Notes: a model not told the origin generated them from the sequence alone. 64,000 nt of DNA from Haemophilus parainfluenzae (GCF_014931395.1 NZ_CP063120.1:1223501-1287500); one strand, 5' to 3'. Shown: positions 37,417-47,571, counted from the first letter of the stretch. Program-made: numbers and translations.

Positions 37417-38772
37417 ATGAAACATATTCATATTTTAGGCATCTGCGGGACCTTTATGGGCGGTGTCGCGATGATTGCCAAACAAATGGGTTATAAAGTC
37501 ACAGGCTCCGATACCAATGTTTACCCGCCAATGAGCACTTTTTTACAAGAGCAGGGTATTGAAATTATTCCTAATTATGATGTGGCTCAACTTCAGCCTG
37601 AACCCGATATGGTGATTGTTGGCAATGCCATGAAACGTGGTAATCCTTGCGTGGAATATGTTTTAGATAATGCCTTGCCTTACACATCAGGTCCGCAATG
37701 GTTACACGACCATTTGTTGCGTAATCGTTGGGTATTGGCGGTTTCGGGTACACATGGTAAAACCACAACAACGGGCATGTTAACTTGGATTTTAGAACAA
37801 AATGGATTAAAACCCGGTTTTCTAATCGGTGGTATTGCGGGGAATTTTGGTACGTCAGCTCGTTTAGGGGAAAGTGAGTTCTTCGTGATTGAAGCGGATG
37901 AGTACGATACAGCGTTCTTTGATAAACGTTCTAAATTTGTACATTACAATCCAAAAACCTTGATCATTAACAATATTAGCTTCGATCATGCGGACATTTT
38001 CGATGATCTTCACGCGATCCAGCGTCAATTCCATCATATGATCCGCACCATTCCTTCTACAGGACGCGTTCTTTCTTTTGCAGATGAACAGAGCGTGAAA
38101 GAAACCCTCAATATGGGATGTTGGTCAGAACAGCAATTTATCGGTAAAGATAAGGAATGGTTTGCGGAACGTATTACCAATGATTGCTCTCAATTTGTCG
38201 TATTCCATCATGGTAAAAAAGTGGCTGAAGTGAAATGGAATATTGTTGGGCAGCACAATATGCACAATGCTTTAATGGCGATTGCGGCGGCTTACCATGC
38301 AGGTGTGAAAATTGAAGATGCATGTCATGCATTAGGCAGCTTTATCAATGCAAAACGTCGTTTAGAAGTGAAGGGCGAAGTAAACGGTATTACAGTTTAT
38401 GATGACTTCGCTCACCATCCAGAAGCCATTCTTGCGACACTTACTGCGTTGCGTGACAAAGTAGGCGGTGGCGTACGTATTCTTGCCGTATTAGAACCTC
38501 GTTCAAACACCATGAAAATGGGCGTGCATAAAGATGAAATTGCGCCAGCGCTTGGACGTGCTGATGCGGTGTTTATGCTACAACCAGATAATATTCCATG
38601 GGATGTGGCTGAAATTGCAGGACAATGTGTGCAACCGGCACATTACACAGGAAATGTTGATAAATTAGTCGATATGATTGTGGCAGAAGCAAAACCAACA
38701 GATCACATTCTTGTGATGTCAAACGGTAGCTTTGGCGGCATTCATCAAAAGATTTTAGATCGATTAAAATAA
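37417..38772 (+). CDS. mpl: UDP-N-acetylmuramate:L-alanyl-gamma-D-glutamyl-meso-diaminopimelate ligase
   Basis: 451 residues. It joins recycled murein tripeptide to UDP-MurNAc. The Mur-ligase layout is complete: N-terminal Rossmann GICGTFMGG (about 7-15), ATP loop GTHGKTTTTGML near residue 112, EADEYDTAFFDKR near 171, and C-terminal DDFAHHP near 330. It ends in an uptake-sequence terminator. Confidence 0.96.
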   Translation: MKHIHILGICGTFMGGVAMIAKQMGYKVTGSDTNVYPPMSTFLQEQGIEIIPNYDVAQLQPEPDMVIVGNAMKRGNPCVEYVLDNALPYTSGPQWLHDHLLRNRWVLAVSGTHGKTTTTGMLTWILEQNGLKPGFLIGGIAGNFGTSARLGESEFFVIEADEYDTAFFDKRSKFVHYNPKTLIINNISFDHADIFDDLHAIQRQFHHMIRTIPSTGRVLSFADEQSVKETLNMGCWSEQQFIGKDKEWFAERITNDCSQFVVFHHGKKVAEVKWNIVGQHNMHNALMAIAAAYHAGVKIEDACHALGSFINAKRRLEVKGEVNGITVYDDFAHHPEAILATLTALRDKVGGGVRILAVLEPRSNTMKMGVHKDEIAPALGRADAVFMLQPDNIPWDVAEIAGQCVQPAHYTGNVDKLVDMIVAEAKPTDHILVMSNGSFGGIHQKILDRLK

Positions 38773-38780
38773 TCTCAATG

Positions 38781-38825
38781 TAAAGTGCGGTCAAAAATGA
38801 GCGTATTTTTGACCGCACTTTTTAT
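38781..38825 (+). terminator. Uptake-sequence terminator after mpl
   Basis: AAAGTGCGGTCAAAAAT (38782-38798) pairs perfectly with ATTTTTGACCGCACTTT (38805-38821) with following T. Both arms hold a full uptake core. Confidence 0.9.
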
Positions 38826-38846
38826 CATCAAAAATAAGGAAATTAC

Positions 38847-39353
38847 ATGGCTGATCCACATATTCAATCTCCAATGGATGTTTGGGATAAAATCACTGTC
38901 ATTATTTATCGCACAGGCTTTGTCATTGCGGCATTTAGCATCTTGGCTTTAACTTGGTATCCTCAACAGGCTCAAATTGCCGTGTTGATTGCGGCAACTT
39001 GTTGTGCATCATCCCTTCATATTTATTTAAAGCATTTCCGCTTAACATTCCAATTTGCCACGTGGCTTGCACTCTTATGTGCGCTGTTAGGTTGGCATGA
39101 ATTAGCGTTAGGTGGTGCATTGGTCACACTGGGCGGTTTATGCTTTAAAGAATACTTCTGTTTTAGAGTACCATTGTTAAATTTACAACCTGCATTTGTC
39201 GCCGCACTTTGGTTTGCTTGGGTATTTGAAGGTGGTTGGATTGTCCGAATTTTATCGTTGATCGTCGGTGGATTATTATTGATTCTTGCGGTTCAAAAAT
39301 GGCGAATGCCATTGCATTTTGATATTGGCGATAAGACAAAGTATCAAATCTAA
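38847..39353 (+). CDS. Integral membrane protein, probably DUF2301 family
   Basis: 168 residues with six likely membrane helices. The segment GLCFKEYFCFRVPLLNLQP near residue 96 is what suggests the DUF2301 family, from memory; the function is unknown. AAGGAAA lies 7 bases before the ATG. The gene stands between the mpl terminator and tRNA-fMet. A nearly complete uptake core (GCCGCACTTTGG) lies at 39202, in a codon-neutral position. Confidence 0.75.
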   Translation: MADPHIQSPMDVWDKITVIIYRTGFVIAAFSILALTWYPQQAQIAVLIAATCCASSLHIYLKHFRLTFQFATWLALLCALLGWHELALGGALVTLGGLCFKEYFCFRVPLLNLQPAFVAALWFAWVFEGGWIVRILSLIVGGLLLILAVQKWRMPLHFDIGDKTKYQI

Positions 39354-39413
39354 TAGGATTGATGGATAAAGGCATAATGTTTCAGGACATTGTGTCTTTT
39401 TATTTCGATCTAA

Positions 39414-39444
39414 AAACGAAAAAAGCACCGAAATTTCAGTGCTT
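39414..39444 (-). terminator. Terminator of tRNA-fMet
   Basis: AGCAC (39424-39428) pairs with GTGCT (39439-39443), extended inward by further pairs (CGAAA with TTTCA, one G-T). A T-run follows on the minus strand. Confidence 0.78.
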
Positions 39445-39451
39445 TATAATT

Positions 39452-39528
39452 TGGTTGCGGGGGCCGGATTTGAACCGACGGCCTTCGGGTTATGAGCCCG
39501 ACGAGCTACCAAGCTGCTCCACCCCGCG
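39452..39528 (-). tRNA. Initiator tRNA-Met (CAT)
   Basis: 77 bases with encoded CCA. It begins CGCGGGGTGGAGCAGC, with the unpaired first C (C1 against A72) typical of bacterial initiator tRNA, and the three G-C pairs beside the anticodon loop (GGGCTCATAACCC). It is a single gene followed by its own terminator. Confidence 0.96.
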
Positions 39529-39719
39529 TCTGATGGCGCGTAATATACTCGTTTCAAAAATTATTGCAAGATTTAAACTGAATTTGACTTTCTGTTTGTT
39601 AAGAAAATAAACAATGTGAATATTAATTAATCATTTTATGAAATAGTGCTAGTCCTAAAAGGGAATTTTTGATAGCGTATGCAACTTTGTATTAGTTAGT
39701 TTAATTTAGGAAAATAAGA

Positions 39720-40847
39720 ATGAAATTTCGTCAAAATCTCGCCGTAAAAATTCTCTCTGTGATGGCGGCTGTTTCGGTGCTTGCATCATGTGGCTCGGCA
39801 CCAAGTAAAGTCTCTTCAAAAAATAATTCTAGCTTGCCGCGTACTGCGACAGGCGACGATCCACAAAAATTCGGAGCAAAGTATAGTGGACGTACTTATC
39901 AACAAGCTATTTTAAGCCCAGTGGCTTCCGTGGAGAACAAAGGTGCGGTCGTTAACCAAGGTGATTTTTTAACGCAGTTGACGAATGTTCGTGATTATTC
40001 AAATTCATTAACAAATCGCTTTGCGGCGAATTATGGCAAAATCACTAACTGGGTGCTTGCAGGAGCAAATGTAAATGAATTAGCACAATACGGCATTAAT
40101 CCTCAGATTATGAAAGGTTTTGATGGTTATCAAAACGTATTGATGACAGGTTATTATTCGCCAGTGATTCATGCACGCCGTACTGCACAAGGTCAATATC
40201 AACATCCAATTTATGCGATGCCAAGCTATAAACGTTATAGCCGTGCAGAAATTTATAATGGTGCATTGGCAGGACAAGGCTTAGAGCTCGCTTACAGTGA
40301 TTCAATGATGGATAACTTCCTATTAGGCGTGCAGGGGAGTGGCTATGTTGATTACGGTGATGGCAATTTAAATTATTTAGCCTATGCGGGACAAAATGGC
40401 TATAAATATCAAGCGGTTGGTCGTTTGTTAGTAGAGGATGGTGAAATTCCAAAAGAAAAAATGTCCATTCAAGCGATTCGTGAATGGGGGAAAGCAAACC
40501 CATCTCGCGTACGAGAATTGTTAGAACGTAATCCATCTTATGTTTTCTTTAAAAACGATCCAACAGGTAAAGTGAAAGGTTCTGCAGGTGTGCCTTTAGT
40601 GCCAATGGCTGCTGTTGCTTCTGATCGCAATGTGATTCCTTCTGGAACCGTATTATTGGTTGAAGTACCTGATATTGATAATGAGGGTAACTGGATGGGC
40701 ACACACAAATTATACTTAATGGTGGCACTCGATGTGGGCGGAGCAGTAAATGGTCATCACTTTGACTTATACCGTGGTATTGGCGATCAAGCGGGTCATA
40801 TCGCGGGGTTATCAAAACATTATGGACGCGTTTGGGTTCTACAATAA
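39720..40847 (+). CDS. mltA: Membrane-bound lytic murein transglycosylase A
   Basis: 375 residues. A lipoprotein signal ends in the lipobox LASC near residue 24. MltA cleaves the glycan strand forming 1,6-anhydro ends. Conserved parts are VLMTGYYSPVI, YAMPSYKRYSR, AYAGQNGYKYQAVGRLL and the C-terminal double-psi barrel VALDVGGAVNGHHFDLYRG that holds the catalytic aspartate. AGGAAAA precedes the ATG. Its stop overlaps the next start. Confidence 0.95.
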   Translation: MKFRQNLAVKILSVMAAVSVLASCGSAPSKVSSKNNSSLPRTATGDDPQKFGAKYSGRTYQQAILSPVASVENKGAVVNQGDFLTQLTNVRDYSNSLTNRFAANYGKITNWVLAGANVNELAQYGINPQIMKGFDGYQNVLMTGYYSPVIHARRTAQGQYQHPIYAMPSYKRYSRAEIYNGALAGQGLELAYSDSMMDNFLLGVQGSGYVDYGDGNLNYLAYAGQNGYKYQAVGRLLVEDGEIPKEKMSIQAIREWGKANPSRVRELLERNPSYVFFKNDPTGKVKGSAGVPLVPMAAVASDRNVIPSGTVLLVEVPDIDNEGNWMGTHKLYLMVALDVGGAVNGHHFDLYRGIGDQAGHIAGLSKHYGRVWVLQ

Positions 40848-41608
40848 TGGCTCGTGTTGATAACTACGAACAACGTTTTGGCGGCATTGGTCGCCTTTAT
40901 ACACCAGAAGGCTTGGCGCGTTTGCGTCAGGCTCATGTGTGCGTTATTGGTATTGGTGGCGTAGGTTCGTGGGTGGTGGAAGCGCTTGCGCGAAGTGGCG
41001 TAGGGCAGATCACTATGATTGATATGGATGATATTTGTGTCACTAATATTAATCGTCAGCTTCCTGCATTAAGCGGCAATATTGGCAAGCTTAAAACGGA
41101 AGTGATGGCAGAACGCGTTAAGCTGATTAATCCAGAATGTGTGGTGAATATTATCGATGATTTCATTTCACCGGATAATCAAGCCGAATACTTAAATCGT
41201 GGTTATGATTATGTCATTGATGCCATTGATAATGTGAAAACCAAAGCAGCCATGATTGCCTATTGCAAACGTAATAAAATCAAGATTATTACTATTGGTG
41301 GCGCAGGTGGTCAGACAGATCCATCCAAAATCCAAATTGCTGATTTAAGCAAAACGATTCAAGATCCATTATTGGCGAAAGTGCGGTCAGTTTTACGTAA
41401 GGATTTTAATTTTACCCAAAATCCACAACGTAAATTTGCAGTTGATGCGGTGTTTTCAACCCAGCCTTTGATTTTCCCTAAAATGGGCGAGGGCTGTGAA
41501 GTATCAGCCACCATGAATTGTGCAAATGGTTTTGGTGCGGCAACCATGATCACCGCAACCTTTGGATTTTTTGCCGTTTCTAGGGTAATAGACAAGTTAT
41601 TAAAATAA
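40847..41608 (+). CDS. tcdA: tRNA threonylcarbamoyladenosine dehydratase
   Basis: 253 residues, E1-like ThiF fold. It converts t6A to cyclic ct6A at position 37 of ANN-decoding tRNAs. The nucleotide motif GIGGVGSWVVEALARSG (about 30-46), MDMDDICVTNINRQ with the key Arg near 74, and the DAIDNVKTK segment are visible. The start ATG overlaps the mltA stop by one base (TAATG); an upstream in-frame start inside mltA is unlikely. An uptake core lies at 41380. Confidence 0.93.
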   Translation: MARVDNYEQRFGGIGRLYTPEGLARLRQAHVCVIGIGGVGSWVVEALARSGVGQITMIDMDDICVTNINRQLPALSGNIGKLKTEVMAERVKLINPECVVNIIDDFISPDNQAEYLNRGYDYVIDAIDNVKTKAAMIAYCKRNKIKIITIGGAGGQTDPSKIQIADLSKTIQDPLLAKVRSVLRKDFNFTQNPQRKFAVDAVFSTQPLIFPKMGEGCEVSATMNCANGFGAATMITATFGFFAVSRVIDKLLK

Positions 41609-41613
41609 AGAAA

Positions 41614-41644
41614 TGAAGCAACGTGAAAACGTTGCTTTTTCTTT
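41614..41644 (+). terminator. Terminator of mltA-tcdA
   Basis: AAGCAACG (41616-41623) pairs with CGTTGCTT (41630-41637), followed by a T-run. Confidence 0.88.
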
Positions 41645-41741
41645 ATGAATAAAAGTATTCAATAAGATGAAGAAATATCACTTCATTTTTTTAATTTGAA
41701 ATGTTGCAATTTTATCAAAAAGGCGTAGTCTATGTTGGCTT

Positions 41742-41756
41742 TGAGAATAATTCCCA
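41742..41756 (+). promoter_or_regulatory. Fur/Zur-like palindrome upstream of znuA
   Basis: TGAGAATAATTCCCA fits the 7-1-7 pattern TGAnAATnATTnTCA with one mismatch. It ends 19 bases before the znuA start codon. It does not look like the E. coli Zur consensus; it may bind Fur or a local Zur. Confidence 0.4.
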
Positions 41757-41775
41757 ATAAAAGTAAGGAAACAAA

Positions 41776-42756
41776 ATGAAACAAGTATTAAAAATGAGTG
41801 CAATTTCTACCGCACTTTTAACCCTTCCAATGATAGCAAATGCAGATGTATTGGCATCCGTGAAACCGCTCGGTTTTATTACATCGTCTATTGCTAATGG
41901 TGTAACAGATACGCAAATTTTAGTGCCAGCAGGTGCTTCCCCACACGATTACAGCTTAAAACTTTCAGATGTGCAAAAAGTAAAATCTGCAGATTTAGTG
42001 CTTTGGGTCGGTGAAGATATTGATGCTTTCTTAGCAAAACCAATTAGCCAAATTGATAGCAAAAAAGTCATCAATATTTCGGAGATTCCAGAAATTAAAC
42101 CACTTTTAAGCAAAGTGCATCATGAGCATTATCATGAAGGCGATGAACACGAGCACGGCCATGATCACAAACATGGACACGATCATAAACACGAGCATGG
42201 TCATGACCATCACGACCACGATGTTGATGAAAATGGGTTAAGTGTAAACTGGCACTTATGGTATTCACCAGCCATTAGCCAAATTGTGGCACAGAAAGTC
42301 GCGGATAAATTAACAGAACAACACCCAGATAAAAAAGAGCTCATTGCGAAAAACTTAGCTGATTTTAACCGCACTTTGACAGAGCAAAGCGACAAGATCA
42401 AAGCACAATTAGCGCCACTTAAAGATAAAGGTTTCTTTGTGTTCCATGATGCTTATAGTTATTTCAATGATGCTTATGGTTTAAATCAAACCGGTTATTT
42501 CACCATTAATCCATTAGTGGCACCAGGTGCAAAAACCATTGCTCACATCAAAGAAGAGATTGAAGAACACCATGTGAACTGTCTTTTTGCTGAGCCTCAA
42601 TTCACACCAAAAGTGATTGATTCGCTTGCACAAAGTACAAAAGTTAATGTTGGTCGTTTAGATCCTATTGGCGATAACGTACAGCTTGGTCCAAATTCTT
42701 ATGCGAATTTCCTTCAAGCCACCGCTGATAGCTATGCACAATGTTTAAGTAAATAA
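41776..42756 (+). CDS. znuA: Zinc ABC transporter substrate-binding protein ZnuA
   Basis: 326 residues. A signal peptide ends near residue 23 (IANA before DVLASV). The cluster A-I fold has metal-ligand histidines in SPHDYSL, WHLWYSP and VFHDAYSYF. Between residues about 113 and 153 a loop very rich in histidine, aspartate and glutamate (repeats of HGHDHKH) is typical of zinc-specific ZnuA. It delivers zinc to ZnuBC, which are not encoded nearby; in H. influenzae znuA also stands apart, from memory. Two uptake cores lie within the frame. Confidence 0.95.
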   Translation: MKQVLKMSAISTALLTLPMIANADVLASVKPLGFITSSIANGVTDTQILVPAGASPHDYSLKLSDVQKVKSADLVLWVGEDIDAFLAKPISQIDSKKVINISEIPEIKPLLSKVHHEHYHEGDEHEHGHDHKHGHDHKHEHGHDHHDHDVDENGLSVNWHLWYSPAISQIVAQKVADKLTEQHPDKKELIAKNLADFNRTLTEQSDKIKAQLAPLKDKGFFVFHDAYSYFNDAYGLNQTGYFTINPLVAPGAKTIAHIKEEIEEHHVNCLFAEPQFTPKVIDSLAQSTKVNVGRLDPIGDNVQLGPNSYANFLQATADSYAQCLSK

Positions 42757-42773
42757 TTAAAATCTCCCCCTCG

Positions 42774-42796
42774 CCCCCTCTTTACAAAAGAGGGGG
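42774..42796. repeat. GC-rich hairpin after znuA, possible dispersed repeat
   Basis: CCCCCTCTTT (42774-42783) pairs with AAAGAGGGGG (42787-42796) around a three-base loop. There is no T-run, so it is not a classic terminator. The C-rich sequence before it (TCCCCCTCGCCCCCTC) is out of character with this AT-rich genome and looks like a REP-type or boundary element. It may protect the znuA mRNA end. Confidence 0.5.
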
Positions 42797-42874
42797 AATA
42801 TTCTTGAAATATCCCCAAATTTAACCGCACTTTCGTGCTATAATCCGCCCAATTTTTCCCTATCGAGAAAACGC

Positions 42875-45010
42875 ATGAAACAATTATTTGCCACAACTGC
42901 CCGTGGTTTTGAAGAACTCTTAAAAGTCGAACTGACAGAGCTTGGTGCAACGGAATGTAAAATTGCACAAGGCGGTGTACATTTTCAAGCTGATGATGAA
43001 ACGCTTTATCGCAGCTTATTATGGTCACGTTTAGCTTCACGTATTTTGTTACCTATTGTAAATGGCAAGGTATACAGTGATTTAGACTTGTATTCAATTG
43101 TGACAGGGCAAGATTGGTTAAGTTATTCTGACGAGAAAGCCACATTTTTTGTTGATTTCAACGGGACAAACCAAGAAATTCGTCACACTCAATTTGGTGC
43201 GATGCGTGTGAAAGATGCCATTGTGGATTATTTTGAACGCCAAGGGAAAGCACGTCCAAATGTGGATAAAGACTATCCAGATGTGCGAATTCATGTTTAT
43301 TTGAATAAAGAAGAGCTCGTCGTTTCACTCGATTTAAGTGGCGAAGCATTACATTTACGAGGTTATCGCGAAGATACAGGCCAAGCGCCTTTACGTGAAA
43401 CCTTAGCCGCTGCGATAGTGCTGCGTTCAGGTTGGAAAAAAGGGACGCCTTTAGTGGATCCAATGTGCGGTTCAGGTACCTTGTTAATCGAAGCGGCACA
43501 GATGGAAGCACAAATTGCACCGCAATTACATCGTTTACATTGGGGCTTTGATTGCTGGAAAGGGCATAATCAAGATGCTTGGGATAAGGTGAAAGCAGAA
43601 GCCGTACAACAAGCGGAAACTTATTTTAATCAAAATCCAAAACCGCATTTTTATGGTTTCGATCTCGATCATCGTGTGCTGAAAAAAGCGCAAAAGAATG
43701 CACAAAATGCAGGCGTAGCACACTTAATTCAGTGGAAACAAGGTGATGTCGCCGCATTAAAAAATCCAAGCCCAGATGAAGTAGGAACGGTGATTTGTAA
43801 CCCGCCTTACGGTGAACGTTTAGGCACAACGCCTGCTTTGATTGCACTATATTCAGTCTTTGGACAACGCCTTAAAAATGAATTTGGTGGTTGGAATGCG
43901 TCAATTTTCAGTAGTGAATCAACCTTGCTTGATTGCTTGCGTATGCGTTCTCATCGTCAATTTAAAGCGAAAAACGGCCCATTAGATTGTGTTCAGAAGA
44001 ATTATCAAATTTCTGAACGCAAAGAAAGTGCGGCTGAAAATCCACTTGAATTTGACCGCACTTCAACGGTCGCGGTGGATTTTGCGAATCGCTTACAGAA
44101 GAATATCAAGAAAATTGAAAAATGGGCGAAACAGCAAGGCCTTGATGCCTATCGTTTATATGATGCTGATTTACCGGAATACAATGTGGCGGTGGATCGT
44201 TATGGCGATCATATTGTGGTGCAAGAGTATGCTGCACCGAAAAATATTGATGAAAATAAAGCCCGTCAGCGTTTATTGGATGCAGTGACTGCAACCTTGC
44301 AAGTCACTGGTATTGAAACCAATAAACTGATTTTGAAGGTCCGTCAAAAACAAAAAGGTACCAATCAGTATGAAAAATTGGCCAATAAAGGCGAATATTT
44401 CTATGTAAATGAATACGGCGCACAGCTTTGGGTGAATTTAACGGATTACTTGGATACAGGGTTATTCTTAGATCATCGTTTAACCCGTAAAATGGTTGGT
44501 GAAATGGCAAAAGGCAAAGATTTCCTCAATCTTTTTGCTTATACCGGTTCTGCAACAGTGCATGCTGCATTAGGTGGGGCAAAATCGACAACAACCGTGG
44601 ATATGTCAAACACCTATCTAAACTGGGCAGAACAAAACCTGATTTTAAATGATATTGAAGGTAAGCAGCACAAGCTCATTCAAGCAGATTGCTTACAATG
44701 GCTAGAGAAATGCGATCGTCAGTTTGATCTGATTTTTGTGGATCCGCCAACATTTTCGAATTCTAAACGTATGGAAGACAGCTGGGATGTACAACGTGAT
44801 CACATCAAATTAATGCGTAATCTTAAACGTATTTTACATCCTAACGGCACCATCGTGTTCTCAAACAATAAACGTGGTTTTAAAATGGATTTTGAGGCGT
44901 TAGATGAATTGGGATTAAGTGCGGTTGAAATTTCTGCTAAAACCTTGCCACTTGATTTTGAGCGGAATAAGCAAATCCACAATTGCTGGATTGTGACAAT
45001 GAAAGCCTAA
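42875..45010 (+). CDS. rlmKL: 23S rRNA guanine methyltransferase RlmKL, bifunctional
   Basis: 711 residues with a fused pair of methyltransferases: RlmL (m2G2445) in the N-terminal half and RlmK (m7G2069) in the C-terminal half. A THUMP domain (about 45-155) precedes [14 protein letters not shown] (SAM motif near 190) and the catalytic NPPYGERL near 309; the second unit shows [15 protein letters not shown] near 553 and [11 protein letters not shown] near 627. The fusion is normal for the family. Uptake cores occur at 44053 and 44921. Confidence 0.96.
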   Translation: MKQLFATTARGFEELLKVELTELGATECKIAQGGVHFQADDETLYRSLLWSRLASRILLPIVNGKVYSDLDLYSIVTGQDWLSYSDEKATFFVDFNGTNQEIRHTQFGAMRVKDAIVDYFERQGKARPNVDKDYPDVRIHVYLNKEELVVSLDLSGEALHLRGYREDTGQAPLRETLAAAIVLRSGWKKGTPLVDPMCGSGTLLIEAAQMEAQIAPQLHRLHWGFDCWKGHNQDAWDKVKAEAVQQAETYFNQNPKPHFYGFDLDHRVLKKAQKNAQNAGVAHLIQWKQGDVAALKNPSPDEVGTVICNPPYGERLGTTPALIALYSVFGQRLKNEFGGWNASIFSSESTLLDCLRMRSHRQFKAKNGPLDCVQKNYQISERKESAAENPLEFDRTSTVAVDFANRLQKNIKKIEKWAKQQGLDAYRLYDADLPEYNVAVDRYGDHIVVQEYAAPKNIDENKARQRLLDAVTATLQVTGIETNKLILKVRQKQKGTNQYEKLANKGEYFYVNEYGAQLWVNLTDYLDTGLFLDHRLTRKMVGEMAKGKDFLNLFAYTGSATVHAALGGAKSTTTVDMSNTYLNWAEQNLILNDIEGKQHKLIQADCLQWLEKCDRQFDLIFVDPPTFSNSKRMEDSWDVQRDHIKLMRNLKRILHPNGTIVFSNNKRGFKMDFEALDELGLSAVEISAKTLPLDFERNKQIHNCWIVTMKA

Positions 45011-45013
45011 TAG

Positions 45014-45045
45014 AAAAGCCCGATAATGATTTATCGGGCTTTTTT
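45014..45045. terminator. Convergent terminator between rlmKL and the Kef-type gene
   Basis: AAGCCCGATAA (45016-45026) pairs with TTATCGGGCTT (45031-45041) around TGAT, with T-run to 45045 and an A-run opposite. Confidence 0.9.
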
Positions 45046-45046
45046 G

Positions 45047-46951
45047 TTATTCAACTTCTTTTTGTTTCTCAGTTTCTGAATCATCATGAAGAAGCGTTTC
45101 AACGGCGGCTTCATCATTGATATCATCTTCTTTTTCTAAGATTTCAGCCGTTTCTTCATTTAATGCTTCGGCATTAATATGAGGTTTGATGAAGGGCTTA
45201 GGCATCCAATATTTTCGGATGATGTCCGTTGAAAAACCGTGTAAAACCTCTTCATTTAAGCGCTCTTGGTCTAAGTAACGAACTTCTGCAATCACTTCAT
45301 CAGCTTCGATTTTATTGACACCTAATTGCATTAATGTTGCATGGCTGAGCGTAAGTGCAGACTCAAAGGTTTCACGTACAATAAAGTCTACGTCTCGTTT
45401 AATCAGGCTTACTGTTGTTTTACGGTCATAAGTTCGCGCCAAAATAGGGAGTTTAGGATAAGCATCTTTCAAGTTCTGAACAATGCTTTCAATACGATCT
45501 GTATCGTTAATCCCGATGACGACACATTTCGCTTTTTCGATACCGGCAGCACGTAACACATCAAGACGAATACCATCACCGTAATAAACTTTAAAACCAA
45601 ATTTGGCTGCCGCACGGATATTTTCGATGTTGCGGTCAATCACCGATACATTAATACCACGAACAAGAAGCGATTGACAGACGATTTGGCTGAAACGACC
45701 AAAACCAATCACGAGTACGCTATCTTCTAAATCCACAATTGGATCAAGATCGCTGGTATCGACTTTTTCATCTTGATTCACGGATTTACGTTGGCTAATT
45801 TTACGCATTAATAAACCAATTAATGGGGAGAATAACATCGAGATAATTACTGCGGCGGTAAAGGTCGCATTTTGATCTTTTGTCATCACGCCCGCCGTAG
45901 TCGCGGCAGAGAAGAGTACGAATGCAAATTCACCACCGTGCGCCATAATCGTCATACGACCAATAGATTCTTTTCGATCAAGTTTCGTAATACGTGCAAC
46001 AGTGTAAACGGCTAGGGCTTTGCCAATGATATAAAGGCATACGATACCCAATAACCAAAGCGCATCATTGAAGACTAAGCTTAGATCAAGTGACATCCCT
46101 ACGCCCATAAAGAAAAGACCGAGTAATAGACCACGGAACGGTTCAATATCCGCTTCGAGTTGGTGACGGAATGCAGATTCTGAAAGCATCACACCGGCGA
46201 CGAATGCGCCCATCGCCATTGAAAGTCCACTCGCTTCCATGGCTAAGGCTGCGCCTAATACCACAAGCAAGGCAGCAGCTGTCATCATTTCACGAATGTG
46301 AGCTTTTGAAATTAAGCGGAAAATAGGGTTCATTAACCATTTGCCCGCAACCACTAAACCGACAACGGCACCGAGAGCAATAGCAATAGATGTCCAGTTA
46401 GTTTGATGTTCAATGTGTTTGGTTTCAGGCGTTAAAAAGGCAATAGAAGCCAATAATGGCACAATGGATAAATCTTCAAAAATTAAGGTTGAAATCACCC
46501 GTTGGCCTTTTGGTGTGTTCGTAATCCCGCGTTCTTCTAATACCTGCATTACGATAGCCGTAGAGGAGAGCGTAAAACCCATCCCTGCAATAAACGCCAC
46601 TTCTTTAGGAAGATTTAAAATATAGATACCGGCAAAGGTAAGCAGTGCACCACATAGCCCGACTTGTAGAAAACCTCGCCCGAAGATTGCTTTTCTCATT
46701 GCCCATAAGCGTTCAGGATGCATTTCCAACCCGATAATGAATAAGAACATCACCACGCCAAGTTCAGCCATATGGAGAACTGATTCTGCATCTTTTATTA
46801 CGCCGAACACCGAAGGACCAATTAAACAGCCCGCCACTAAATAACCTAAGACGCTACCTAAGCCAATACGCTTAAAAAGCGGCACGATGGTTACGCTGGT
46901 GGCGAGTAGAACAACAGTTTTAATCAATTCAGGGCTGACGACATTCGACAT
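45047..46951 (-). CDS. CPA2-family monovalent cation:proton antiporter, KefB/KefC type
   Basis: 634 residues. The first ~380 residues form about 12-13 membrane helices, with GLEMHPERLW, TLSSTAIVMQVLEERG and AHGGEFAFVLF typical of Kef systems. A cytoplasmic TrkA-N domain follows, with the Rossmann motif VLVIGFGRFSQIVCQSLL near residue 402. The last ~70 residues are acidic. Kef antiporters release potassium when triggered by glutathione adducts; whether this is KefB or KefC, or glutathione-gated at all, is not decided. The ancillary kefF/kefG gene is not adjacent. No strong ribosome site is seen. Confidence 0.9.
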   Translation of the reverse strand: MSNVVSPELIKTVVLLATSVTIVPLFKRIGLGSVLGYLVAGCLIGPSVFGVIKDAESVLHMAELGVVMFLFIIGLEMHPERLWAMRKAIFGRGFLQVGLCGALLTFAGIYILNLPKEVAFIAGMGFTLSSTAIVMQVLEERGITNTPKGQRVISTLIFEDLSIVPLLASIAFLTPETKHIEHQTNWTSIAIALGAVVGLVVAGKWLMNPIFRLISKAHIREMMTAAALLVVLGAALAMEASGLSMAMGAFVAGVMLSESAFRHQLEADIEPFRGLLLGLFFMGVGMSLDLSLVFNDALWLLGIVCLYIIGKALAVYTVARITKLDRKESIGRMTIMAHGGEFAFVLFSAATTAGVMTKDQNATFTAAVIISMLFSPLIGLLMRKISQRKSVNQDEKVDTSDLDPIVDLEDSVLVIGFGRFSQIVCQSLLVRGINVSVIDRNIENIRAAAKFGFKVYYGDGIRLDVLRAAGIEKAKCVVIGINDTDRIESIVQNLKDAYPKLPILARTYDRKTTVSLIKRDVDFIVRETFESALTLSHATLMQLGVNKIEADEVIAEVRYLDQERLNEEVLHGFSTDIIRKYWMPKPFIKPHINAEALNEETAEILEKEDDINDEAAVETLLHDDSETEKQKEVE

Positions 46952-47118
46952 AGGGCAAAGGAACCTTAGTAAAAACAGGGAGGATGAGAAGTAAGTTCTT
47001 TTGTATTCTAGCTTTTTTTGGGTAAATAAAAAACACAGAAAAGCAAGAAATTGGTATAATTTACAAAAACTTTACATGCCAAAAATGGTCATTTTTCTGA
47101 CCGCACTTTAGAGGTATT

Positions 47119-47571
47119 ATGTCATTACAATTCAATATGGTCGCGTTGTTATTGGTTTTCTTAATCGTTTTAGGTTTAATTAGCCAAAATAGCGCGATTA
47201 CCATCTCAGCCGCCGTGCTGTTAATCATGCAACAAACCTTATTATCCAAATACATTCCCATACTCGAACAATACGGTGTCAAAATCGGGATCATCATTTT
47301 AACGATTGGTGTCCTAGCACCGTTAGTGTCGGGAAAAATTCAACTGCCCGATCTCAGTTCATTTTTAAACTGGAAAATGGGGGTCTCTATTTTAACGGGA
47401 GTATTCGTCGCATGGCTTGCGGGGAAGGGGGTGCCATTAATGAGTGAACAACCTGTTTTGGTGACAGGATTATTAATTGGTACGATTATAGGTGTGTCTT
47501 TCTTAGGTGGTATTCCGGTGGGACCTCTAATCGCCGCAGGTATTTTAGCTGTATTAATAGGAAAATTTTAA
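47119..47571 (+). CDS. DUF441/UPF0756 membrane protein
   Basis: 150 residues with four hydrophobic segments (about 8-32, 50-68, 83-100, 112-146) and the glycine-rich end [26 protein letters not shown] (part of the family signature). Function unknown. GAGG stands 5 bases before the ATG. It directly abuts the next gene and with it forms a conserved pair in H. influenzae (HI1074-HI1073 from memory). An uptake core (GACCGCACTTT) sits in the leader. Confidence 0.82.
   Translation: MSLQFNMVALLLVFLIVLGLISQNSAITISAAVLLIMQQTLLSKYIPILEQYGVKIGIIILTIGVLAPLVSGKIQLPDLSSFLNWKMGVSILTGVFVAWLAGKGVPLMSEQPVLVTGLLIGTIIGVSFLGGIPVGPLIAAGILAVLIGKF

Noticed and set aside
42110..42235. Tandem repeat of CATGATCA-like units in znuA as a phase-variation tract
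   Set aside because: The repeats encode the histidine-rich metal loop typical of ZnuA, are imperfect and in multiples of three, and do not resemble the tetranucleotide tracts that switch Haemophilus genes.
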